A DNA stretch of 64,000 bases. Source: Phylloscopus collybita. Taxonomy: Eukaryota > Chordata > Aves > Passeriformes > Phylloscopidae. This document shows positions 11,415 through 23,499 of the stretch, one piece after another (the first letter of the stretch is position 1; each line of letters begins with the position of its first letter). The notes below the pieces were generated by a model. It ran no database searches. It had not been told where the DNA came from and saw only the letters and a list, made by a program, of their open reading frames with translations. A program made the position numbers and the translations under genes. Location: assembly GCA_027886175.1 (NCBI GenBank), contig JAJNNQ010000126.1, forward strand, positions 2,916,001 through 2,980,000, written 5' to 3'.

Positions 11415-14400
11415 AACAGTAAACTATTTTTACTCTTCTTGAACATTGAATCCAAGTGATAACAGACTGTAAGTCAAATAATTGTGGGAAAGAGCAAACT
11501 TGGAACATGTTCTGTACCTATGAAAAAATAAGTACATATGTAAAATTAAGTTTAAATTTTTCCTGAAAAGTCTGGAACTATAAAGCTGTGATGTATGAAC
11601 ACTACAGATTAGATCACTTTCCACTATGTTTCCAGGTTAAATACAAGTGCAAAAAGGCAATAGCCTTGCATTCAAGATAAATAAATTCAGTATGTTCTGC
11701 AGTTAAAATGTATTTTGATACCACCAGTATATTGGAAAGCAGTTCAAAATTGACTTCTGTTCCCTCTATATCTCTCTCTCTCCCAGTATTGTTATACTGT
11801 CTTTTTATTTTTCATTTGATTATTATCTCATATTCCAAAGAGAAATAGTTTAAAATCAATTGGTAGAAGAGTTTTTAAATGAACAGAAGTTTCTAACAGT
11901 CAGATGACATGAAAATCAAAGAAATGTCGGGAACACAATGCAAAAAGATGAATAATTAAATTGGCTTCGAGTGTTGAGTTGTTCCTCTGTCTTCCAATGA
12001 AAACAGGCATACAGTGATCGATTGTCCGAGCCAAGGCAGTGGGACACGACGTTCTCCTGCTCTCTTCCCCTTGTGGGATCGCGTTTTCCCTTCTGGACCT
12101 GTTCCCTCTTGGCCACTGGGGGGTGCTCGGATAGCAGCGTTACTGGGAATTTGTAAATCGTCCTTTCGGGGATTTGGGGCTTTCATGCTGCTAGCCGTGC
12201 CTTCAATTCTCATGTTCCTATTTGTTTGGGCTGGTTTGCTTACTTGCTTGTTTGTTTTCTCTGTGTCTCTTTATTTAGAGCTTCTGCAGGGTGAGTTAGA
12301 GTTTCTGAATGAGTTAGTTCTTCATCATCTTGGCGTTATTTTAATTTTTAATGGTCAGCACAGCACAAATACTCCTACTGCATCACTCCTCTTATGGCCA
12401 GACATGCCTTGCTACTCTGCAAATGTGAAATCAGCATTAAGCAACAGCTTCCAGGTGATTAAAATAGATGTGATAGAATCCAGAAATTCAGGACCACTGA
12501 ATTTCTTACCGCTGCAGGGTAAGCAAACATGCAGTACATGGCTCACTCCCTTCTCTGTCCCCTTCTGAGAAATAAGCATATATGTCTTCTCCAAACTTAC
12601 CAACATCCATTTCCCATGCAAGGAGACATTCCATGTCCTAAAATTATTCCCTCTGTCACCTGTACTAAAAAGCCTGAGCAAATGCACAGAGTTTGCATAA
12701 GCCTCATGCATGATGAGCGTTGCCACTCTTCGGGAAGTACATTTCACTGCACAAATAATGTCATCCTGTGTCATAAACCTCCACCAGGTGGGGAGCCTTT
12801 GTGGTGACTTCAAAAACTCTTGTGTGTAGACTCTTGTGTAGTGTCCAGGGACAAAGATAGGAAATTTTACATAATCAAGATGTCTGAACAGCTAGCAACC
12901 AGCCTTGCAGATTAACTAGGCTTTGGCAGTAATTGAGTAATCTGTGGAACACCACATACCTAGACAGTGCCAACAAAACCCAAACAACATTGTTTTTATT
13001 CCCCATTTCTGCTTCAGTCTACAAGATAGGCCGAGAAACTGTAAAGAATTGTTATTTGTTTAAAGATAGGTCTGAGAGATTATAGGTCAAAAAAAAAAAA
13101 AGCAAACCCAAACCAAAACCAAGTTCACCTTTTAGCGAATTCCTGGAATTAATGGATTGGAAGGAAAGAAGGCACCCAAAGGACAAGAGGAAAAGTATGT
13201 ATGACTGTAGGCTATTGGCAAAATTCAACGATGGGTGAGGAAAAGGAGATAAAGTCTCTATAAAGAAAGTGTTCCAGAAAATGCCTGACCACCCTGTGGA
13301 TACAGAATTGAGTCCCTTTGCTGTATACAGCTCTGCAGGCTTATTGTGGATGAAATTGTTCCAGAGTAAGCCAGAGTTTTTAGTTACTTGGGTTAGAATG
13401 TAATTTTTCAGGGACAAAGACAAGCAGTTTTCTCAGAGTTTCAGTGAATTCACTCATTTTGAGAACAAATTGTACCTCTGATTTTTTTTTTTTTTTTTTC
13501 ATTGTCCTGTGTAGAAAAATTTCTTCAGGAAGGTTTTGTTGAGCTTCTGCTGAAACAAATGTATCTGTATAGTTGTAATCTTATTAAGTACTAATTGATG
13601 CTAAACTACTCCTTGTCCAAAGGAAGATGAGAAAGTCATTCATCTGCCTTCAGTATTTTTGGTCAGTATTATTTCATGTGAATAAAAGAGCAGCAGTAGC
13701 TGTAGATAATAATCTTACAAAGGGCAGAAGTATGGTATGTATGCAGTTAGATTGATTTTATTTTGATCATCCTACTACTCTTGGTCATAAGACAGGATGA
13801 ACATGTAATGATGGTCACAGATAGGAGAAGGCAGAACTGCTTTGGAATAATTTTTCTCTCTTGGTTTTGTTTGGTCATTTCTTTTTTCCAATTGATCTTT
13901 TTTGTATTTAGAATCACACTTCTGGTTCTGCTCAATCAACTGGAAATCATGATTGCCCTGTGAGTGAATGGTCACTGTCACTATTGACTCTTCTGGCAAT
14001 ATGGAGGGCTCAGATAGATGGTAAAATCATCAGCCTTTGAAAGAACTTTTTGATGGTTCCAAACCAAGACAGTTAGCAAGAAAGCATAAAGCAGAAAGCT
14101 GATTTTAGGGGTCACCACTTCATTACAGGAAAATTAGGTAGAGGAAGCAAACAGCATAATCCAAAGTCTTGGAGGTGAGAGAAAGATGGTGTGAGAAGGC
14201 AGTAATCTTACAAACTATTATTGCTGAGGAAAAGGTTTTTTGGAATAGAAAGCCAAGGTGTGACCCTGTAGACAGGTGGGGCAAAAGGGCAAAAACTGCA
14301 AGAGAGAAAATGCTCACAGGAGTGGAAAAAGATACAGGGAAGGGGGAAGCAATGGGATGAATTTGGAAGTTTGGAGGGAAACTGAGGCAGGGTAATCTCT

Positions 14401-17400
14401 GCAAAAGCAAATTTTCATTAAAATTTATAGCCATAAATCTAAGGGAGCGCAATTTTTTTTTTTTTTTTACTGGGGTTGGTTTCCTTTTTTAGCTGAAGTT
14501 GTGGCATTTGTTAATATCTGAAATAATCCACTATGGAAAAGTAATCCCTCTCATACAATGCACTGAGAAACCCTTTATGCTGTTTTAAAGGTCAGATTTT
14601 AAAATGGATTTGCACTTGATTTATTTATACAAGCCTGTAAACATTGCACACAGTGCTTTGCAGCTGCAAATAAGGAATATTTTATCTACCTGCCTTGAGG
14701 ATGAAAATGGTCTGAGGCAACAAACAAGTCGCAAGGAGTTGTATGTTGTTGCAAATGGTCTTGCTTCCCTAGGTTTTTCTAGGAGGTGTTTTCCAGAAGT
14801 AGGTAGGACTGCCCTCTGACCTGTGATCTCGTGTTTATTCTGTTACCAGAAAGAAGCTGGGCAAGAATGGTAGCTTTCATACCTTTTCTCCTTGCACCAG
14901 AGTTGTCATTCATCTGAGTAGTACCTTTGCCTTTGTGAGTTCTGTGAGGAGTGCTTTGCGTCTGGAGATCTCCTAGTCTGTGTGGTGTGATTTTCCAGTC
15001 TAGGGGCATCCTGTGAGAAGCCAGCCAATCTCCTAAAGGGGTGCACATCATCTGCTGTAAGCACAAAAGGCACTACACAGCCATGCAGAGCACACACAGC
15101 AACCCAGCACCATGGCAAAGAAGGTGGCAGGATAGGTAGGACCTGGTTACTGTCCCTCCAGCAATCCATCCATACCCGTGTGGTGTCTGCAGGCTGGATG
15201 AGCCACAGACTGTGAGCAGACTGAGAGCTCTTGGTTTGGCAGATACCATGTTGCCAGTTCGTGAGTAAAACTATTGGTGTGCAGCAAGCAGTTCAGTGGC
15301 TCTGCCCCCCAGGTTTATGAAATTTCAGGCTGCCTTCAGGACTGCAGCTCTTTGTTGCTGCCCTTTGAGCATTATGCCTTGAGCACACCACAGCTTTCTA
15401 TACTTTCATTTGCCATGTGCAAAGGACTTCTGTGCCTTCAGTGCAGGCATGTTTTTAACACATCTACTACCACAGCTGTCAAGAGGGCAGTGAAGACACT
15501 ACGTGGATGCTTCGTGGAGGGCAACACAATTCATTTTCATTGCTTTTGGAATTAAGCAGATTGCAGCTGTTGTACTAAAGACAGGACTGTGCAGCTCAGA
15601 GAGAAATGTGTAGTTCTGCCACCACCGGATCCTTCACAAATCAGTATGTTTTGTTATGCTCTTTATAAGTTGTTGGGTTTTTTTAGTGTTACTGCTTTTC
15701 AGTTCCTGCTCTGGAAATTGTTTTTGTCCAAGCCTGACATAACTACAACTGATTTATAGATGCCCTGAGACTAGTGTATGTGAAGGACATGCAGTTTGAA
15801 TGTTACACGAAGTAGAATGGTTTGGTGACTTTTTTTTCTGCCAACTGCTGGACCTAAGGAACCTTCACTGTATGTCTAAGATTAAATCACTTTAGTCGTT
15901 CCTAGAGTAACTCATTCTTGTATGTGCCACACTAGTTCACCTATATGTATAATAGGAAGCAAAAATACCAAGAAGAGGGTCTGGCTTTCTAAACTGAGTC
16001 TATTTTTAGAAAGCCATGACTTGCACATCTGTATACACTATTTTTTGTTGCAATGACTCTGCGTTAGACATTATAACATGCAACAGAAAGGATTCTTTCT
16101 GCTGCGTCTCTCTTGTTAGTTGTTCAGGACTGATTGTGTTTGTGCATGTTTGTTGCATTATTGCAAAGAGATTAAAAAATTAGATTATTTCTGTGCAATG
16201 ATCTGGGTATTGTTTTCTTAAGCAATAACATTGGAGAGTTTTCAAATGCACCTGTTAAAATATTTGTATGCTAGCAGGTGCAGAAGCATTCATTTGCAAA
16301 CATTGTATTAACACACATTTTGCACAGGTATATTGTCTTTTGTCCCAGAGCTGATGAGTTTTTAAAATGTCAGTGACAATGTGAAGTTTGTATCCATCAT
16401 AGTTACCCTGGCATGAGCCCTGTGCCTGTCCATCCATGCATGGGTGTCTCACAAGTATACAGTCTGTGATGTCATAATCATCTTTGAGAAAGGATTGCTT
16501 ACAACACGGTCCTGCTGTGGAGTGCTCTAAAATAGTGAACTCATGTTTGTGTGTTTGAAGTGTTACCCTGAGAGATTACAGGGACAGAATGATTCATGCC
16601 GCTTCCTTCTTTTGTGCCCCAGCCAAGTAACAGGATTCTGCCAAGTATTTGTAGCTCTTGAAAGTCATGTTCATGTCTTTCCAGGATGGAAGATATCCTC
16701 AGTAAGTACACAGCCTGCCAAAGTGCAAAGAAGAATTTCCCTACAATGGCTAGGATGAATACTCTGAATACTGTTTTATAGCAAAATTTATGTCAGTGAA
16801 TACTCAACAGCAAATTCCCAAAGCTCTTAGTTGCTGTTCATTTCTGGGAGACAGCAAAAACTACTAAAAGAGAACTTTGCTTGAAGTAGAGAAGATTTTT
16901 ATTTTACACTATTTTTAATAAAAGTTTGCTCTGCAATTTCTTATTTTTTGAATAATACAGTGCAAGTGAGGAATTACTGAGTTCTTTTAAACAGTTTCCC
17001 AATTAGAGAATGCCTCCTTCCTCTGATTCTATTAGTGGCATGGCTTATTACAGAACCAGGAGTGCACCAATGATGCATAATGATAGAACAAAACAATACC
17101 TTCATGCTGACCAAAGGACCTGTCCTTCGGTATTCTAAATATACTTGAGAGTCAGAAAATTTCATCTGAAGTATGTTCCCTATTCTAAGGGATAAAAATA
17201 TCTTAGAATACTTAATTCTCCTAGTCTGGCTCCTTGAACTGGGCATTTCACTATCTGTAGTTCTTCTTCAGTGTTGTGTAGTGTTCTCTCCTGATTTGTA
17301 CTAAATCTGGAGAGAAGTAATATCACATTAATGTTTGCCTTTTGTGATGTTTGTGGCTTTCTAGGTTGTAGTTTACAAATTCTGCTGTGCTATTTTTATA

Positions 17401-19829
17401 CTGGTTTTATATTTAATTACTTTTTTTGCTTCATAAGAACACAAAACAGTTCCATCCAACCACATGTATAACAATAAATAGATTGTCTATCAACCAATGA
17501 ACCACTCCAAGGCAAGACAAGAGGCTACTATATATATCAACTGATGCCATTTACAACATCAGCTGATATGTACTTAAAATATTATGGCATTGACTGCATA
17601 CAAAGATTACACTGTGAAAGATTAACTGTGGCAAATTAAATAATTGATACATTCTGAAGCCTATAGATAAGAGGATTAGTGAAGTATCCTGCAGCCTTTC
17701 ACTCATGTTAGCAGTCCTATCAAAGTCAAATGCTATCAGGACTGTCTGAAGTCTGCTAGAAACTCTTTAAACAGACACCTCTCACTCTCAAGTGACCAAC
17801 AATTCCATTTCATCCCCTGTGGTTCTGAAGTCCAGGCTCAAGAAGAGGGAGTGGGCACCTAAACAAGCACCTAAAAAGCAGCATAAAGCCCAAAGCTTTG
17901 TCACCTTTATCTTTTATATAAAATGGCAGTGAATTGTCCAGGAATGTAAATCCATAACTATTGTTACTATTTATTAACATTAGTATTATTACTATTACTG
18001 AATTTGGTCTCTGAAAAAAAGGATTCCTTCTTAGCCACAAGCAATACTTTCCTGAGTACACATTACATGATAAATCTCTGTCAGGCAGTGTCCTGTTCAT
18101 CCAGCTGTGCTCTACTGGACAATATTGTTAGATATCTGTTTACTTCAGCTCCTAACATCATTAGGAGCCTAATCATCATCATCCTAAAATCAAAATGATT
18201 TTTTTTTCTGTTTGTTCTTGTGATGGTCTGAAAACTTGAGGAGAGATTGAATTCAAGTTGGTATATAAGGACTGCATTAAAAAATAATGAAGGAGAAATA
18301 CAGGGAAAGGACTGCAAGGAAACTGCAAAAAGTCTGTGTTGCTGTATCCAAAATTTAGTGTTGTAGACCCTTTTGTGCCCAGATGAGCACCCTGCCTTTA
18401 TTGTGATGCATGGTTAGGTAAGAGACTTCTGGTTTTTTGTTGTAAAGACAGCATGGCTGCAGAGAATGGCAAGAATAATTAATTTGACCCTAATTTGTCC
18501 ACCTGGAGAAGCAAGGTACCAGGGCAGACTGTGATGCTTTCTTCTCTGACAATTATTGGAAGTAACTGGGCAAAGCTGATTCTGAGATTTCTGGTTGGCT
18601 AACTGAGACCTGGCACCTGTGCAGAGGTTCTGAAGAAAAAAGGATGTACCTCCTATGAGACCACATCAGGGCTGCAGTCCCAGGTATCCAAAAAAATGGC
18701 TGTGTGCAGCTGAGGCTGTAGCTAACCTCCCACCCAGCTCATCCATGCAGGACCAGGACCTTTGAGAGAGTGTCAAGGTCACCCCGGCACAGGAGCTCCC
18801 AGACAACAGCTCTTGCAGATGAATGGCCACAAAAATGGGGATGTTCTGACCTGCTTTTGAGGACATTTCAATATGTGCACTCTCTAGCATTTCTGGGGAG
18901 CTCTAGGATTGTATTTGCTGACTGTGTGTCTTTTCCCCTAGAAATAGGGCAGATCTTCACAGTCCTTAGCCTTAATCTGACACAACTTGCTGATCAATGC
19001 TGGTTCTGCTTCTCCTGTCTAGAACTAATTTTCTGCACAAAGTTTAGTGCTTTGGATTTATTTGGTGTAGTAGTTGGTGGGGGTTTTGGCAGTTTTGGTT
19101 AGACAGTTGCTGTGATTTGACCAGTACTTGTCCCAAAGCTCCCAGTCATCTTTAATGTTGCTGTGCTTTTGTGACATTCACATGCTCTCCACTGCCTTGT
19201 GTGCAAGCCTTTAATTTTTGGGGGGATAGGGATTGTTTTTTACGGTCTTGTCTGAGTATCTTACAGAGTTCCCTCATTGAGGCCTTGTGTACCTTTACAA
19301 AGCATTGACAATATTAATGAACTTTGCAGAAACAGCAATACTCCAAAAGGAAAAACAGACATTAGCTGTTTTTAAGGTGTGGGGGAAGAGTAACAAAGTG
19401 GGAGAGTCAAATCAAGCCTAAAGATGTCATTCCCAAGATGAAGCTTCCCATCTACCTCGTGCTTGCTGTATGCTAGAATATCTCAAGATATGGGTCTATA
19501 AAGATTAAAATAGGCTGTTTGAAGTATGTTTCCAGTCCCACTTCTGGCAGTTTAGATTTGCTCCAGATCATGGTTATGCTACTCTTTCTCAGCTCCAGGC
19601 AATTTGTATCACACCCTTCTCCTCGGGTGTGAAGGGTGCGTTTTACTGGAGAATCCTGAAAAGCAACGAGCTATCAGCTCTGCGTGTGGATTTACAACTC
19701 TCTCTCGAAGGCTGTGTAACTCTGAGCCATGTGAACCACGCTAGGCTCGGAACACTTGGTTTGCCAAGGTACTTTCCTCGGGCGCTTTGCCCCATAACTA
19801 AATGTTCCCGATCAGGGCAAACAATGATC
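11415..19829. other. Intergenic, little recognised
   Basis: Mostly AT-rich and without identifiable genes or transposons. Poly-T runs occur at about 13482-13499 and 14453-14470. A patch at 12010-12200 is richer in CpG than its surroundings and includes the CTCF-like site given separately. Open frames here are short and unfamiliar. Confidence 0.4.
12110..12128 (+). promoter_or_regulatory. CTCF-like motif
   Basis: TGGCCACTGGGGGGTGCTC differs from the canonical CTCF core (TGGCCACCAGGGGGCGCTA) at only a few positions. It sits in a locally CpG-richer patch. This is a motif match by eye; no occupancy evidence exists here. Confidence 0.35.
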
Positions 19830-20400
19830 AGTCCAGCTCAGGGGCCAGCGGGGAGGCCCGTCAGGCAGGGTAACTCGGAGAAGCCTTTTTGCGCTCCTTC
19901 CCCACGGGAGGCTCGGAGGCGAAACTCATCTTTCTGGAGCGCTTCCAGCAGAGCGGGGCCGGGCGCGGGGCGGCGGCGGCAGCTCCGGGGGAAGGCCGGC
20001 CCCGAGGAAGGTGGTGGCGGCCGCCGTGCCCGCCCTGCTCACCTGGGCAGCGGCACCAGCGCTCCGACACCACCGCTCCCTTCCGCTCCTTGGAGGATGA
20101 ACGGGCCGGGGAGGAAGGTAAGGGGAAGCCGGGAGGGTCAGGGGGTGGCGGGGTGACCCCAGGGGCTGCCCCCTGTTCCAGGGTGCTTGAAGCCGGGACA
20201 CGACGGCTTGTCGGATGCGGACAGTTCCCGGGCGTTCCCCCGCTCCGGTCGGCGGGGCGGGAGGAGATGCGTCCCACCGCCGGTGCCGCGTCTGCCCGGC
20301 CCCGCTCAGCGCGGCTGGGCTTCGCCGGGAGTTGTGCTCAGCAGCGGCCGGAGCCCCAAAGCCAAGGAGCCAACCTTTCCGTGGTGCTGTGACCACCCCA
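19830..20400. promoter_or_regulatory. CpG island 2, probable bidirectional promoter 6 kb upstream of PDE8B
   Basis: GC-rich, CpG-dense DNA with a sharp boundary on each side. Two consensus splice donors point in opposite directions. One is on the + strand at 20117/20118 (GGAAG then GTAAGG); the other is on the minus strand at 20043/20042 (CCCAG then GTGAGC). This arrangement is typical of a bidirectional promoter with two short first exons. The products are unknown: an upstream PDE8B first exon, a long non-coding RNA or a divergent neighbour are all possible. Confidence 0.6.
20097..20117 (+). CDS. Candidate alternative first coding exon (hypothetical)
   Basis: A short frame begins at an ATG (20097) in a fair start context (GGAGGATGA). 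It encodes seven residues (MNGPGRK) and ends at a strong donor (AAG then GTAAGG) in phase 0. PDE8B exon 2 also begins in phase 0, so splicing this segment to 57881 would keep the PDE8B frame and replace the exon 1 N-terminus. This is inference only. The same frame is open upstream back to about 19629, so a longer exon is possible, and the segment could equally belong to a non-coding transcript. Confidence 0.2.
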
Positions 20401-23099
20401 GAGGGATTTTCTGTGCAGATATTCCTGGGGAGGAATAAATCAAGGGAGAAGAGTTCTGTTGTTGAAGTAATAACGAGCAAAGACCAAGCTGTTTGTGAGG
20501 GAACGACCACCGAAGTGCTGCTGGGGGTGGGGGGGCTGTTCGGAGCTGTCAGGAGAGCCGCAGTTGCATTTCTTAGCTTTGGTTTGCCTTTGGGTTGGCT
20601 TCACAAGCACTTAAAAGGGTTTGCTCCAGAGCAGCAGCCAAAGCCTTTGAAATATGGTGTGATCAGTGTTGTTCTAGAAAATTCGCTCATACCTAGAAGT
20701 CAGTGGCCACTGTCCTGCCAGAGGTTAAGCTCCTGGGGTGAATGCTAACACCTTTTGCTACTGCTGGGGGCTGAAGACTGTTGTTGCTATGTGTTTCTGT
20801 ATGTTACTCTTCCTCTTCAAAACGCCGCAGTAAAGGTTCGTTGTGTCTCTCAAAATAAAGCTGATAGGAAGGACGGTACCGTTTTGGCCCATTCTAGGGA
20901 AAATGACTGCAGGTGTACATCCCCAGGAGGGAATCTGCATCCTTGGGGCACCTCATCACCTCTCAAATGCCAGGACTGCATCTTCTCCTACGCCTTGGGA
21001 GGGAGAAACAACTGTGGACAGAGAAGGGCAGGGACCGACACACTTCCTTGCTCTTACACAAAGCAGCTGAGAAGGGAGAGAGTGAAGGAAGGCCACCTGC
21101 CCCTCTGTGCACTCTCAGAACAGTTTGTGCCTATATAACAGTGACTTACACAGTGCCAAGGGCTGCTAGTGGAAAGGAAACCAGACTGAGTTTCCTCTTC
21201 AGCTTTGCTCCCTTGGAACAGTCTTCTTTCCCCACTTGCAAAATACCCATAATGTAAAGTATTGTATGAACCTCTGGGCAAAACTGAACTAAGTGGCATT
21301 GTTCAAGCCCGCCAAAATCTGACTGTTAAAGGAAGATCAAAGTCAAGTTCTTGCTGAGATTAGCAAGCAATTCCAGGAACTTCATTCTATTGAACAATAC
21401 CTACCAGAGGTGTCATTTTTGTAGGATTTTGCAACTGGGAGATTGTTATTCTCAGCAGTCACAGAGACAGTGTAACAAAACCAAGGTAAATTAAAACACA
21501 GATTTGCGGCAATGAGTGGTTTTTCAAAGTTGTGAAATTAAAGGAATTTGCGGTAGGATTTCTTTAAAAAGTATTATTTTGCTTTTTGTTGAGTTTGTGA
21601 GAGGTTATTGCTATCAGTGATGTTCCTCTTTATTTCTTTGTTGAGTGAGTCAGTGGATTTATGGATTGAAAACCACACTTTGATCTTTCTCAGGCAAAAG
21701 TAACCTTCACCTCTTGCATTTAATATCTTTTTGATTTCCAAGTGCCATGATTTCTTGTATTGTTGATAAATAAAAGCATGAAGTTAGCATTTGATATGTT
21801 GTACATTATCAAAGTACCATAAAGATGAGGGTTTTTTTAACAAAACAGAGAAAAGTTCTATTCTATCTGTCATGATTATTTTTCTCATATCCAGTTTAAG
21901 TTAAAAGCAATGCATGTAGTCTGGATAATTTAAATAATTTTTAGGTATTGATTGTGCTCTAATCTAGATGTACAGGATGTTATTTTTTACTGTACTTAAG
22001 AAATTTGTTGGACCACTATGAAAGGACTGATAAACTGTTGAGCCTCCTAAGAGCCTAGTAATTTATTTTTTTTTGTACAGGCTCATTTATACATTTTTAA
22101 ACTGGTTTTACAGTAGATGAACCATGAATAGAGGTAACTGTCTTCAATAGCAGGTTGTCAAGTACCAGATTTTCAAGTCTCTGTAAAATACGACCTCTGA
22201 AGTAGTATATTCTTACTGCAATGAACTGGGATTTACAGATGATACTTCCAATAATACCAACATAAACTTTGCAATCTACTGGTAGCATAAAGCTTTAATA
22301 TTGAGGTCAGAGGGAAGCCTATGACTGGCTTTGGAAGGGATATAAAGTTTTGAGGAGTATATTTTCCTCATTCTGGAGGGATTTGCAGGTGTAAACACCA
22401 CAGAGAATGTATATCCACTGCTTTCTACTGGAAAAAAACCAAAAATATAAGATGCTTCAGGGTTCCACTGCTGGCTTCCAAAATCACTCATATGCTTAAA
22501 CTCATCATGCTGAAATTAGTCATGTGTAAAAAATTGGTTTCCTGCGAGCATAAAATTTGTTAGGATTTATAAAGTTGCAGTTTAAGCCAGCAAAGGCTCT
22601 TTAGTAGTGGAAAAACTGGTACATGTGAGTATTTTCCAGTGCCTGGATGCACTGACTTCATTCTGGGGCCATACTAAATATGCATTTCTTAGGGCAGATT
22701 CTACTTCAGTATAGCTGTCCCTTCTGTATGTCCTTGGTTGGTGCATGCTGCTCTCAGTAAAGCCTTCTGCCTTCATGCTCATCAGTCAGGGCATACTGCA
22801 ACAGGATAACTTCAGGAGCATGACTGGAGCGCGCTATAAGAGGCAGTGCAAGTGTGCACCTTCTTTAAATATTCACTCTTTCCCCTTGTTCAGTAAATCC
22901 ATGGCTGTCTTCTCACAGGCAAATTGCAGGAAGAGCACTGATGGTAGGAAAAGGAGTCTTCAACTTTCCTTCAGTTCCTAATTCAGTGACAGACATACTT
23001 CCCCTCTGCAGCCACTCACTCAGCTCCACTCCAGCTTTTGCTCACACTGATCTCACTTACTTGTTCTGTCTCTCTGAGTTCCTCCTGAGCACTGAGGAA
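20401..23099. other. Intergenic (or upstream intron), nothing recognised
   Basis: No gene or transposon identified. GC content falls off after 20400 and the remainder is AT-rich with short chance frames. Confidence 0.4.
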
Positions 23100-23499
23100 G
23101 GTGCTTCTGAGGAGAGGCTGAGAGTTGAGACTGTTGAGCCTGGAGAAGAGCAGACTCAGGGCATATCTCATCAATGTAAAACTGAAGGGAGGGTGGAAGG
23201 AGGACAGACTCTTTCAGTGATGCCCACTGACAGGTCCAGAGGCAATGGACATGAAGGAATCTGTAAAATGGGAGATCCTCTCTGAATATCAGTAGGGAAC
23301 TGTGCAGGTGACTGAGCACTGGAATGAATAAGTAGTCCAGAGGTGTCTTTATACTTGGAGGTGCTAAAAACTACATCCAGATATGCCCATCCCAAGCAAC
23401 CAGCTATAGATGGCCCTTCTTGGCCCTTCTTGGGTGTGTGGGGGATTTGACCAGATGACCCTTTCAAACTCAACCATCCTTTGGTTCTTTGATTCTTTG
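23100..23499 (+). mobile_element. CR1 LINE 3' fragment (plus orientation)
   Basis: It contains the CR1 3' region: GAGGAGAGGCTGAGAG, then TTGAGCCTGGAGAAGAG, then GATTTGACCAGATGACCC. It ends with the tail AACTCAACCATCCTTTGG followed by two TTCTTTG-type octamer copies (23484-23499), a mutated version of the CR1 terminal repeat. It is 5'-truncated and non-coding. Confidence 0.85.

Noticed and set aside
12014..12568. 184-codon + strand frame with a hydrophobic segment
   Set aside because: No family resemblance and no supporting splice or promoter context; the hydrophobic part comes from T-rich DNA.
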